A stretch of 64,000 bases of DNA from Pseudisothecium myosuroides (GCA_951799445.1 OX637289.1:5795321-5859320); one strand, 5' to 3'. Positions 35,877 through 46,511 are shown, counted from the stretch's first letter. Made by a program: numbers and translations. Notes: generated by a model not told the origin, from the sequence alone.

Positions 35877-35949
35877 GGTAATTGCAAGAAACATGTGCCA
35901 ATTTTGTTGCGTTTTAAACAATACTCATGTTTTTTCTAGAGTACTTAAA

Positions 35950-36000
<51 letters not shown>

Positions 36001-36175
36001 TTTTTATTTTTTTTATTTTATTTTATTTTTATTTTTTTTTAAATTTAAAAAATATGGCGAATGTACATACCTTTAAGATGAAGGTAACCACTAAAGGAGT
36101 GCATAGAAAAATTCTCTAAGTACGAAAACTAAAAAAGTGCCAAATCTGAAGAAAATAGATACTTTGCTCTTTTAA

Positions 36176-37117
36176 CCCCTAAAGGACCAAACACCAATTT
36201 TTGGCAACATAGTGATTTTAGGCAGCTCACTATGAATGGAAATTTTATTATTTTTCTTTAAAATTTTCACAAAAGATGTGCCCGAGGTGTAGCTTCAAGG
36301 TCCAATAATTTTCATAACTTTTGACTACATGGTTAAAAATTTATTGCATGATATGTCATTTTCCACGATCGGCGGGCAGCCTCTGCAGCTCAAAAAAAAA
36401 TCTTTAAAAATCACTTTTTTGAAAAATAAAAATTTGAAATTGGTTCTATAGATTTATATATACATGGAGAGCTTTGAATCAGTCCATTTGGATTAATGAG
36501 TAAAAAATTATGAGGAGTTTTAGTTTGAGGGTAGTAAGATAGTTATGAAATCTCTACTTTAAAATAAACTTTGAAGTCCTTTATTTTACTCAATTTTCAA
36601 TATTTTTGAAAAAATAAAAATCATAGGATGTATATTGTTTATTACAACATTACAACCATTGAGATTGGAATTTTTCAATTCCATAACTAAATTCTTGACA
36701 ATTTAGTATTTTGAGTCATTCTCTACTTCTTTCTACTTACTATTTTTTTCCTATATGTTGTACATTTCAAATGATTTGAAATTTTTCAAGCATATAGAAA
36801 ACTTGCCTTGAAGAATGAATCCAAAGAGTAACCACCATTTTGGACATTTTGTCATACAAATGTGACCTTGTGAGGGCAGTTGCCCATTTTTCCTCAGGGA
36901 CTAAAAAAGGGTTTTTGTCAATTCAAACACTAATATCTTGCAATCCACACGGCGGAAAATTTTGAAATTTTTACCATGTATTTTCAAGTCAGCATGTTAC
37001 AAGATCCTATGGTTACATGTGTTCAAAAATGTTTTTTTTCCTAAAATTTGGTACTTGTATTAGAAATGGCAGTGTTGGAGCGATTTTGGTGAAAACATAG
37101 TCAAAAACATTTAGGGG
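36176..37117. mobile_element. PB-family element, complete (942 bp), TTAA-flanked
   Basis: It runs from CCCCTAAAGGACC to TTTAGGGG, flanked by TTAA at 36172-36175 and 37118-37121. The NG copies at 30.5 kb and 58.1 kb read ACATTTTAAnTnTAAAAAATAGG at this spot with a single TTAA, which is the pre-insertion state. No open frame of note is present. Confidence 0.8.
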
Positions 37118-37744
37118 TTAATTAGTAAAAAATAGTAAATAAAATTAAATAGATAAATAGATAAATAAGAAAATTTCATTTGTAACAACTCTATGGAAAT
37201 ATTGATTTACCAAAAGAGCCACCAAATAATATTTTATACGTTTCAAAATGCAAGCAAAAAGAACCTCACTTTGAAGACTTTCATACCACATGTATTTAAT
37301 TATTTTTATAATTTCTTTAGATAATAGCTAGAAGTCAACTAGACATTAGAGAAAATTGCAGGCCTCCAAAGTGATCCAACCAGTCTATTACTTGAAAGTA
37401 GGCATGTAGCCACAGTGAATAGTCAGATTGTGTGAATTTTGCAAAGGATTTCAAGACTCACTAATGTGACTGTAATAGAGGTCTAATTAATTGGGTAATT
37501 ATTCAAATTCAATCAAATTAACCAAAATGAAGTGGATTTTGATGATAATTGTCAAAAAAACTAGATACACTAATGATTTCAAACTAGCTTTGTAAGCCAC
37601 TTAGTTTAATAAGTTTGAACTTGAAATGGGAAGATATTTATACAAGAGGGATAGTAGTAGGTACAACAATCCATGTGGGACATGTAAATTAGGATTAATA
37701 GGAGCACAACCACTCATAGTTAAGTGAAACGCAGAAATCGGGTT

Positions 37745-38105
37745 CAAAGTTGAATTTCAGACCTCATTTAGGCATAGTAAAATAATTTTTTTCAAAAAAT
37801 TTTGACCATGAAAAATATGGAGAATCAATCTGACTAGTTTTCATCTCCAAAAATCCGTTTGAGGTTTAGAGTCTCCAACAAAAAGTTATGAACAAAATTC
37901 TAAAAAGGGTTGGCAGGGAAATTTTCTTTGACATTTAAACACCCTTTTAGAATTTTGTCCATAATTTTTTGTTGAAGGCTCTAAACCTTAAACGGATTTG
38001 TGGAGATGAAAACTAGATTAAATCTCCACATTTTTTTAGTTCAAAGATTTTTGAAAAAAATTATTCTACTATGCCTAAATGAGGTCTGAAATTCAACTTT
38101 GAACA
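37745..38105. repeat. long foldback (~165-bp arms)
   Basis: The left arm (TTGAATTTCAGACCTCATTTA; CATCTCCAAAAATCCGTTTGAG; AAAAGTTATGAACAAAATTC) is the near complement of the right arm (GAATTTTGTCCATAATTTTTTG; CTTAAACGGATTTGTGGAGATG; TAAATGAGGTCTGAAATTCAA), with about 20 bp between. Transcription would give a long imperfect hairpin. A second copy is at 61995-62360. Confidence 0.85.
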
Positions 38106-38328
38106 CAATTCCTGAATTTGAACTATGAGTGATCTCTCTTCAAAATATCCCATATTCTTTGAATTTCACCATGGACAATTGATTCTTCTATATAAACAAC
38201 CTCTTCACCTTTCATTTCCACCAATTATCAATGAATTGTGACTATCACGTTGCCATTAAAAAAACTCTTGATGGTAGATGTCATTGGACTAATTTCAACA
38301 TTTGATTTTTTTTCCAAAACTTGGTTAG

Positions 38329-38402
38329 AGTACAAGGTATGCAATAATCAAGGTTAAGTTGCATTACAATACCTAAACCTTGATTATTTAATGCCTTGTA
38401 CT
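38329..38402. repeat. short hairpin within H-family copy 2
   Basis: AGTACAAGGTATGCAATAAT with CAAGGTT faces AACCTTGATTATTTAATGCC with TTGTACT. It is homologous to the hairpin at 18446-18519, and the stem size is in the range of a plant miRNA precursor. Confidence 0.8.
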
Positions 38403-38937
38403 TGGATATTGAACCACTAACAATCATTCGACGTTGTGGTGCAAGGTGAATGACTATAGGGGAAAAAATAGTCATTAAGCAAATTTAAATGTTATCGTAG
38501 GGTCCTTTTAGTTGCTCTGGAGCGGCCCACTTGAGGCTTGCAATTTTTTATAATGATGAGACCATCCCCTTCAAATTTCAACTTGAAATTTGTTTTTTTG
38601 GGTACTAAATAGTACTAAAAACCTCTAAATTGCAAGTGTGATATAAAATTGGGAGCTATTTTTGGATAGTAAAATATTTTTGAAAATTATGAAAAAAATT
38701 AGGCAAGGTGCATAATAGGCATGAGTACCTTATCCATAAATCTTGAGTCATTTGGAGTCAAAAAACAAAAGTTATGGCAAATAAATAAATAAGCATGGGT
38801 GTGACAAAATAAGATAGGTGTTTCTTGCAATCACCTGAATGGTGTTTTTCTTAAGAGCATTGGGCCTTTCCTTGTGCTAAGTATTGACGTGGACTAGATC
38901 CACTATGGATGAGTTATGGTGTTGTCATCATCTAGGG

Positions 38938-39650
38938 TGATTGCAAGAAACACCTATTGATTTTATTACATTTTGAATTGGATTTATGATTTTTTTTAGT
39001 ATTATAAAATTAAAAGAATAAATTTTAAAATTATATAAAAATATGAATAATATTTACACCTTTAAGATGAAGGTAACCATTGAAAGAAATACATGATAGA
39101 AAAGTTCTCTAAATAGGAGAACTAGAAAAGTGCCAAATCTAAAAGAATAGATACTTGGATGTTTTACATAGTTAAAATAGGAAAATAAAATAAATAAATA
39201 AATTGGCCATTTGTAACAACTCTATGAAGATGGTCATTCACCAAAAATTTCACCAAAATGATTCAAAATGCAGGCAAAAAAAAGTTCACTTTTTGGACTT
39301 CTACACCACATACAATTAATTATTTTTAAAATTCCTTTAGATAGTACCTACAAGTCTACTAGATGACCATCTTTTCTAAATTTCAGATTGAAATTTGTTT
39401 TTTTGGATACTAACTAGTAGTAAAAATCTCCAAATTGGCAAGTGTGACATAAAATTGGGCTATTTAGATAGTAAAAAAAATTGAAAATTGCCAAAAAAAA
39501 TTAGGTAAGGTGTATGATAGTCATGAGTACCTTACTTATAAATTTTAAGTTATTTGGAACCCAAATGCAAAAATTATGGCCAAAAAACAAATCAGCATGC
39601 ATAATGTGATGCAAAATAGGACAAGTGTTTAATTATTACAATCACCCCCT
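38938..39650 (+). mobile_element. NG-family element, complete (~713 bp)
   Basis: It runs from GGTGATTGCAAGAAACACC to ATTATTACAATCACCCCC, flanked by CTAG-like TA sites. It is uninterrupted and serves as the empty-site reference for the PB and H insertions in the copy just upstream. Confidence 0.7.
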
Positions 39651-39950
39651 AGTGGTGGCAAGGCTTGTATTTGTATTCTGTTTTTTTGTTAGGCCTACTT
39701 TACAGTTAAATTTTTTCACTAACCCTTCCACATTGTATTTAGTTAGTATTTATAGTTACTTCTTTTGGAATGAAAAAACTAACTATGGGTAAAAAGAAAG
39801 GAGTCTTTGTATTAATAGAAGCTACCTTACCAAAGTTTCTCTAAGATAATTACACCTAAAATTGCATAGTTAAGTAGTTAAGCATGTTTAACATTATTAT
39901 ATTGATAACCTTTTTGTGAGGTCCCCTTAGAGTCTTAATAGTCAAAAGAT

Positions 39951-40142
39951 GGGCAATTTCATTCAAATGGTGGTATTCCAAGTACCACTTTGAAAGTGTG
40001 CCATTTTCACCATCTAGGACAAGTATAGATTTCAAAACAGCCGTTCTGAACCATCTAGGACTGATATAGATTTCGAACGGCTGTTCTGAACCGTTTTCAT
40101 GCCATTTTAAAATAATATCGCTATTTTAATGAAATTGCCCAT
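39951..40142. mobile_element. M1-family MITE with AAAAG duplication
   Basis: ATGGGCAATTTCATTCAAAT to ATTTTAATGAAATTGCCCAT is flanked on both sides by AAAAG. R copy A at about 9577-9595 reads GTAGTCAAAAGAGATTTTAG without the insertion. The interior has a duplicated ACCATCTAGGACnnnTATAGATTTC unit and an internal CGGCTGTTCTGAAC repeat. Confidence 0.85.
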
Positions 40143-40264
40143 AAAAGAGACTCTAGATTAAACACTTAGAATGCATCTTTTGGACACCTTCTGAATAATC
40201 TATGAATTTTCTAATATGCTGAAAAAAGGGCCGTTCAGGGCAACCAACCATAGACCCTCATGAA

Positions 40265-40828
40265 CTCGGGGGGGGCACCTAGTATTTTACTACAAACCAC
40301 GTGCGAACAAGTGGTTTCTAATGAACTATAATTTCAATTTAAAATTTTGAGGGTTGCTTAATAATGACTATAGGTTTCTATTGCCAAAATTTCAAACTAA
40401 AATAATAGTTGAAATGATTTGTACAAGAGGTTGAAAATGGCCTAAAATGGCATGTTTTTCAACTCAAATATTTATAGAGATCACATTCAGATGACCATTG
40501 CATCAATACTCAACTCAAAATGAACTTTCAATAGAGAGCTATTTTTAGGAATTTTTTGTTCATTTTTTAGACAATTTTTTAGGATATAATATAGGGGTGT
40601 GAAAGTTATTTTTCAGTTGTACAGTGTATCTAATTACTTCAAAAATTTGTAACTAATTATCATTAACAAATAAAAATATCAATAATTCAAAACATAAACT
40701 TTTGAAGTAGGAAAATCTAGTCATATTTTTTTTATTTCATTTTATTTAAATTTTAAGATATAATATAGGGGGTCCAAAGTTTTGTTCGCACGTGTTTTCT
40801 AATGGACACTCTAAGTGACCCCTCCGAG
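40265..40828. mobile_element. 564-bp TIR element with 8-bp TSD (hAT-like)
   Basis: CTCGGGGGGGGCACCTAG at the left faces CTAAGTGACCCCTCCGAG at the right. A second inner inverted block, CACGTGCGAACAA, lies about 33-36 bp further in on each side. The 8-bp CTCATGAA flanks both ends (40257-40264 and 40829-40836). An 8-bp duplication is usual for hAT (also P and Merlin) elements. The terminal bases are not typical hAT, so the superfamily is open. Confidence 0.85.
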
Positions 40829-41080
40829 CTCATGAATTATAGTGGAAATACATTTTAGGCAAGAATCTAGACCATGCGGTTTCAGAAAGCGGTCGAAATT
40901 AGGTGTAGTTACCTTATTGTAGATACCTTACCTCACTCGAAAAGCAAGCCAATATTGCAGGAGTAGAGTCTCTTGAAGTGTAGCTACTGTACTTGTTTTC
41001 ATTTCTGGCAATATAAAATAAAATAACAAATTTGTAAATTATAAATATAAATAACTTTCAGTTAAAACCTAAACTCAACT

Positions 41081-41720
41081 CTAGGCCACTGTTGATCGAT
41101 CTTTCCTCTGAATTTTCTTTTGCTCTGTGAGGATTGCATCCGGGCGTGTGGCCTGCAAGCTCAGGGTTGACATTTCCCCCTCATTCAGAGACGGTTCCAT
41201 CACAAATGCAATGCAAATGTACTGTACAATAGAAACAGAAACGTAGCAACATACGGAGTACAACAAAAAATCATTTCTTCCTGTCTTTCTTTTGTTTTTT
41301 CCAAACAAAGGGAGCTTATGTCGCGTTGCATGTTCATAGAGTAGCTTCCTATGCATTGTTTGTGAGAAACGGGGGAAAGTAATAAACAACCATAAGGAAA
41401 TTCATGCACTTAGTTCACCTGAAATGGACGCTCTTCTAAGGCCCTCATCTTCAGGAAGAAACCTCGAGTTCACGCTCATTTTTAGACACTTCTAGAAACA
41501 AGAAGGAACACGTGCACCCTTTCCAGAGTTCAGACTGTTCCGTTCATAACTATGCCTCCGCGCGCAACCATGCATTTGAGATGTATTTCCTTATCGGCGT
41601 TTTCAAAGCATTTTCGCGCCCAAGAATGGACTGAGTATCCCTGTTTAATAATTGTAAGGGTAAAAAGAGTTATATGACAGCTATGAAAAGGGAACGGTAA
41701 TAACAATGTCAAAAGCAGCA
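41081..41720. other. unique non-coding or 3' flanking sequence
   Basis: This moderate-GC, non-repeat sequence lies on the minus-strand downstream side of the open frame 41721-42011. Overlapping minus frames (41081-41389, 41200-41409, 41530-41964) conflict with each other and carry no domain I know. It could be a 3'UTR. Confidence 0.3.
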
Positions 41721-42011
41721 TTAAGCGTTTGACTTGAGTCGAAGGCAGCCGAGGCCAAAGCGAATGTCTCCGCTTGTGATTGAGACAAGAGGAAGATTGG
41801 CGTGGACAACGCAAAAGGTATTCAATTTGCAAAGGTTGAGGGTGACAGGCTGTTGATCGATCGAGCACCATTGAGGACATGCCCGAGCCTCTGATTTGAA
41901 AATTTGCACGGTTCCAGTGGCCAGATCCTTCATGCAGGAGATCTCCAACTTGGGTGGTCCACAATCCGAGATTGTGGAGTCATTTGGAAGTTGGTCACAG
42001 GTGGGGTGCAC
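41721..42011 (-). CDS. unidentified cysteine-rich open frame (possible terminal exon)
   Basis: The 96-residue frame ends at TAA 41721. It has a Cys-rich pattern: CGPPKLEISC, then ACPQWC, then LNLCKLNTFCVV, then GDIRFGLGCL. The arrangement of the last part (C-x5-C-x-V, then GD, then GC) faintly recalls the SUEL galactose/rhamnose-binding lectin domain found at the C-terminus of plant beta-galactosidases, but the similarity is weak and from memory. No upstream exon could be joined, and the ATG at 42011 may not be a true start. It could equally be a gene relic or a chance frame in unique sequence. Confidence 0.25.
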   Translation of the reverse strand: MHPTCDQLPNDSTISDCGPPKLEISCMKDLATGTVQIFKSEARACPQWCSIDQQPVTLNLCKLNTFCVVHANLPLVSITSGDIRFGLGCLRLKSNA

Positions 42012-44050
42012 ACCGAAATGGTTGTTTAGTACGGAGTAGTATGTGTGAATAATTGGTTAGTATGAAATTAGTATGAGCAATCTTTCAATGCCATCCTTGC
42101 ATACCACAAGTCCACAAATGCTATAATGCCATAACTATAATTGATGTTGCATAGTATGTCCTTGTGATAAATAGTTTGAACCATCCTAAATAGTCATTTT
42201 GGTGAGGTGGTCAAGATTTTGTAATTGAATCGATGTAGCAAAGACATGTTGTAACAGACAATATGCTAGTCAAGAAATCAGTTTACAAAGGATTCTTAGA
42301 TCGACGTGGATCTCTACCTTGCATGGCCATTCGGAAGCACTTCAACTCGGTCACCACAAATAAGGAAAAGTTAATTAGTATTCAAAATGATTTCAATGCA
42401 GAATGGACATTGTTGTTTTGTAACTCAGGTGATGGTATATGGCAGTTCTTTGTACCCTCCATTTTCCTTTGATTTGCTTTATTAATTTTAAAGAGAGGCC
42501 AAGGTCCCTCAGTCCAACCTCATGGCTTTCACAACAAAGACATATTTGCAAGGTGATTGTTAATTTTTTGTATTGCCAAATATTTACAATATTGGCACTT
42601 TATTATATTGTCAATGTTATTAAACTAGTTTGAACATGTGTAGGACATTCATTTGGCAATAGTAGTTAAAAGTGCTTCTATACATGGCATAAAAAATTTC
42701 ATATCTAATAGATTTTCCAAGCATAGGATAGGAAATATTCAAACTAGTAATATAATGTTCTCCTGTACTCAAGTTTTAAAAAATGAAGTTTAAGCTTTTT
42801 TCATATATAGGGTAAATAATTCCTACAATTAATAATATTCCTATGCAGCCATGGATTATAAAGAACTCTAATGGCTATAAATCTTTTCATATTGATATTG
42901 TAGTCAATTTCGTTAAATTGATGTGATTTTCTTGGTAAAAAATTGTAGCATTCATCTCTACAAAGCTCTAAATGTTATAGATTTGCATTGCAAGCAATCC
43001 TCCTTGAAAAATGTCAAATGTATCAAAGTCAGAAATTTTTTGTCCAAAGTTTAAATTTGTTCAAGAAACTTAAATCTATACTGTCTTCTCACCTTCAAAT
43101 CTTTGTACAACATTGCAATTGAGTGTTACAATTTAATTTTTAAAATTTTAAAATTTTAAATTTGGAAACAAATGAAAATTTGTTGCAATTTGCAAAACAC
43201 TATAGCCAAGCAACCTAAGATTCTAAGATTGGTCAATTTTAGCCCTCTCAATTTTGTCAAAATAATGGAGGTTTAGAGGATCCTACCTATGGCTTATATG
43301 GATTTCTCGTAATAATAATGTTTTTTTCTAGAGCAAATGGCCTCCAACTCTCATGCAAGATAAATTGTGGAACGTCCTTTTGGATTTGGGTAGGACAACA
43401 CAATTGAAGGCCCAACTTAGTGTCCATCAACAACCTCAATATATTGATATCATTTGGGCTAAGTTTGATAGTATCTAGCTTCAATTTCCAGTGTTAGCCA
43501 ACATGAGTGGTGCTACCATCATTTGGAACAGAAAGGGTCTTCCTCTTTGCTCTTATGTATAGCTTTTGTTTGTTTTTGTTTTTTCTTTGTTTTCTACTCT
43601 TTATCTCTTCATTTGCTAACTCAGGCTTGGCTGTTGTTCTTTTTTGGTTACTTTCATATCATATTTTCCATTTGTTAAAAAAATAAAAATAAATTGGGAG
43701 CCTTCCAGACAATCAATTAATCTAAACTTACCCGAGCGATCAACTCTAAATTATGGTGGGTTTTTTTTTCTTGAAACACATGGACAATTGATTTCCATTT
43801 GTTTCAAAAAATAAACAAAACAAAACAAACACATCATGGACAATTTCCATTGGTAGGGGAAAGGTAAATCGAACCAAGGGAACAAGTTCCCTGCATACAA
43901 TTTTTTTCCCGTCACTTCACTCTAAATTATGTTTCATCATCCTTAAGCTGAATTTTTAAGTTTTTACTTTCAGTTTGGAAATGGTGAATTGAACGAATAC
44001 TTTGAATTGTAGAAAGAAAAAAAAAATTTAATTTGTTTATCCACCGAATT
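42012..44050. other. AT-rich non-coding stretch
   Basis: No gene or clear element is seen. Plus frames at 42263-42633 and the minus frame at 43287-43484 have no recognisable features. A (AAAC)n-like run is near 43800-43830. Confidence 0.35.
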
Positions 44051-45300
44051 ACAAGATTTCAAAGCGGATTCCCAGCCTCATATTTTGGTGGTTTAATTAG
44101 TCTGCCGAGGGTCCATGGAAGCCTAATTATGTACCAAAAAATATACCAGTAAACAACTGCTGCAAACAGTACACAGTATTTTCCTAAACATAGCGCCGTC
44201 TATTGCCACCAGCCTTGGACCCTAAAATCAGGCAGATACTCCCCAAAATCATGTTCCAAACTCATGTTATCACCTGTCAAGTCGCATGCTCCTGGACGTA
44301 GTCAAGGAAATTAACGATTTAACATGAATCTATAGAACAATTAGTTTCAGTCACGGTTCTTCTTCTTGCTTAACTCCATACTCACGTACTACACTGCTCA
44401 TTTGTTGACAACAAATATGATAGGAGCCTTGACTGCCTTGCTAGCACAAAATTAGTTAATGAGCACTTCGCAAACCTAATCATAAGTTCAATTCCAGTTT
44501 CAGAATTTCAAACATTTTCATTCAAAAGTCGATCACTAACGTACTGTTCGTGTCTTCGAATCTAAGGGATCATGGAACATGGGAAGTCACTAATAAGGTC
44601 CTGCCGAAGTACATATGTTGCTTTAACTTCGTCTTCGTGGAAATGGCGGATTTCAGAGACATTGGCGCAGTTTCAGTTGCCCGCCAATAGCTCAGATCTA
44701 TACCAGTTCTACTTTTCAGAGTTCTAGAGGCACTTAGAACTCACGATTTTGTCGGTCTGAAAGACGTTATTCACCGAAATACGGAATACTACTAACCTTT
44801 ACATGCGTTTCAACAAAGACGGCATCTATATCTTGACTACTGCGACCAGAATGGTTAGTCATCCATGCATTTTAGACAGAAAAAGACTCAAATGCATGCT
44901 TAAGTTAACACTTCCATAGTTAATCACATAATCAGCTACATCAAATGTTAAGAATAGTAAGCTATATGTATCGTATCACATAGTAGGCGCAATATACAAA
45001 GATTGCTGATTACGCAATTAAATCAACTCTAAATTAGCTGAAATTAAGGCGGCAGACTGCCTGCCTGCTCCGCCATTTTTATCAAATACAATATATTGCC
45101 CCATAACTCATAAAACTAAATAATATTGTAGAGCAAGACTGAAGAAAATCTAGCCTACATGGATCTCCTCGACTATGCGCCATGGAGATATCGTTTCACT
45201 AAATCAATCTCCCCGCACCACTTACAATGATCTAGATGGTAATTGCTGATGCGACGCATCCTAATCCTGAAACCGCCCAATTCTAATCCTAATCTCTTTA
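44051..45300. other. unique sequence downstream of the expansin gene
   Basis: This moderate-GC, non-repeat sequence lies 3' of the expansin stop and contains no long open frame. It likely holds the 3'UTR and intergenic DNA. A faint copy of the motif found in gene B introns lies near 44650-44745. Confidence 0.4.
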
Positions 45301-46080
45301 TTAGGCGTTATTGTCGGCCTCCCAGGTTTGACCGAACTTCCATCCAGTCCCCACGGCATTATTGGTGGTCACCACGACACCATTGCCGAGCGTAAGCTGA
45401 AAAGACATGGCGCCTTTCAATTGATACTGAACAGTCCACAATGCACCCCAGTTACGGTACATGGGGAGCCATTTTGAGGTGGGGCACTTCACCTTTGCAG
45501 AAACCACGTCCCCAGCACCTGCGACATTGTGAATGAGGATCATGAAAAACCAAGCATTGCCTCCCAGGGTGTACCGGATTCCACCCTTCCTGCTGCAAGG
45601 CACACGCCTGTAGTACACAGGCGCCACGCCGCCTTGTTGTTTCGCAAGGGTTAAGAAAGCGGGCATGGGGAGATCAAAGTGATGTCTTGGAGGGTCGCAC
45701 CATGTGCCTTCAGAGCCGGGTGGGCACAAGTTGGTGGCGGTAATGATGATGGAGCGCGAGTAGCTGTAGCACCAGTTCTTGGCAGTGCTGGTTTCCTTGA
45801 TCAACTTGCATTTGATCTCGTAGCAAGCTCCGCAACCCGCTCCGCCCAGGAACAGAGGAGTGCTCAGTGCCGCTGTCATGGTCCCGTACCCCAATGCGAA
45901 AGTGTTCTGATACGCACATGCGCCTCCCTGTGTTCCTTGGCCGTTGGCGGAGCCGTAGAATGTGATGTGGCCGTCGCTTGACCATGCTGATGGAACGGCT
46001 ATGGACCACACTGATGGTACTGAACACAGCGCCACCATGAGAATAGCCACCACGAGCTTCATTCCGACTGAAGTAGACAT
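45301..46080 (-). CDS. EXPA: alpha-expansin, secreted cell-wall-loosening protein
   Basis: The single coding exon encodes 259 aa. Residues 1-26 are a signal peptide (KLVVAILMVALCSVPSVWS). The double-psi beta-barrel domain follows: TFYG (40-43), GGACAY (52-57), GYGTMTAALST (64-74), CGACYEIKC (83-91), TATNLCPP (114-121), WCDPP and HHFDL, with the HFD triad at 134-136. YRRVPC (157-162) leads into the C-terminal expansin domain with NWGALW (210-215) and GWKFGQTW (246-253). The WCDPP insertion before HFD marks the alpha class. The usual GGACGYG reads GGACAYQ, a modest divergence. Expansins loosen cellulose-xyloglucan contacts without hydrolysis during acid-induced growth. The frame is open 29 codons further upstream (to 46167), but only the ATG at 46080 places the signal peptide at the N-terminus, four bases after a probable acceptor. 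Confidence 0.95.
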   Translation of the reverse strand: MSTSVGMKLVVAILMVALCSVPSVWSIAVPSAWSSDGHITFYGSANGQGTQGGACAYQNTFALGYGTMTAALSTPLFLGGAGCGACYEIKCKLIKETSTAKNWCYSYSRSIIITATNLCPPGSEGTWCDPPRHHFDLPMPAFLTLAKQQGGVAPVYYRRVPCSRKGGIRYTLGGNAWFFMILIHNVAGAGDVVSAKVKCPTSKWLPMYRNWGALWTVQYQLKGAMSFQLTLGNGVVVTTNNAVGTGWKFGQTWEADNNA

Positions 46081-46511
46081 GTCACTGCCACACACACACG
46101 CGAATGAAACAAAATCTTTTCGAAAAAAACGAGCTCCACAGCTAGCATGAAACCTCAAACACTTCAATAGTAGCTAGATTCAGTGCAGCTGAACTCGCCT
46201 AACTAGAACCTTGATCAGATCTACACTAGCTGTGCTCGAGCTCTAATCACTTGAATGAATATCAGAATTTCGCAACTCTGAAACATACCAATCTAACAAA
46301 TACGAACATACGATCATAAAATCCAAGACGCCGATACGTACGCAGACCTGCAATCCTCATTCAATTCATACCCCACTACTGCCACCAGTTTACGCCATGC
46401 AATGCACTACATTGTCCTGCTCTTTCATGAACGACAGAGTCAGCCAAACCAACAACCAATTTCCGACACTGGTTACAGCAGGACTGCACTTCATGAGACG
46501 ATTCAACTTAC

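Larger units (their letters stand above)
37345..38548 (+). mobile_element. H-family element copy 2, carrying a foldback
   Basis: The ends ACATTAGAGAAAATTGCAGG followed by CCTCC, and GAGGCTTGCAATTTTTTA followed by TAATG, are inverted repeats. The related NG copy at 39360 reads straight through the junction (CTACTAGATGACCATC). Inside are a long foldback (about 37745-38105), a TATA-like TATATAAACAACC at about 38190, and a short hairpin at 38329-38402. No protein is encoded. Confidence 0.65.
35877..38835 (+). repeat. NG-family element split by PB and H insertions
   Basis: The left end GGTAATTGCAAGAAACATG (35877) and right end GGTGTTTCTTGCAATCACC (to 38835) belong to one NG copy. Its parts, 35877-36175, 37118-37345 and 38549-38835, align in order with the copy at 38938-39650 (shared AAGATGAAGGTAACCA, TTTGTAACAACTCTATG, GAAATTTGTTTTTTTGG). 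The gaps are exactly the PB element and the H element below. A (TA)n tract is at 35952-35996. Confidence 0.7.
39651..40990. repeat. R repeat copy C, with two insertions
   Basis: The R landmarks ATAATTACACCTAAAATTGCA, ATATTGATAACCTTTTTGTG, GAATGCATCTTTTGGACA and GGTTTCAGAAAGCGGTCGAA appear in the same order as in copy A. They are interrupted by an M1 MITE at 39951-40142 and by a 564-bp TIR element at 40265-40828. Confidence 0.7.

Noticed and set aside
37745..38105. Foldback interpreted as an established miRNA gene
   Set aside because: The arms are far longer than usual miRNA precursors and lie inside a repeated element. Without small-RNA data only a foldback can be claimed.
45679..46027. Open frames of 100 aa (plus) and 105 aa (minus) overlapping the expansin
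   Set aside because: They are shadow frames of the expansin coding exon, with no signal peptide or domain of their own.
46081..46167. Upstream in-frame extension of the expansin to an earlier ATG at 46167
   Set aside because: It would bury the signal peptide 29 residues inside the protein, and the extension spans a probable splice acceptor.
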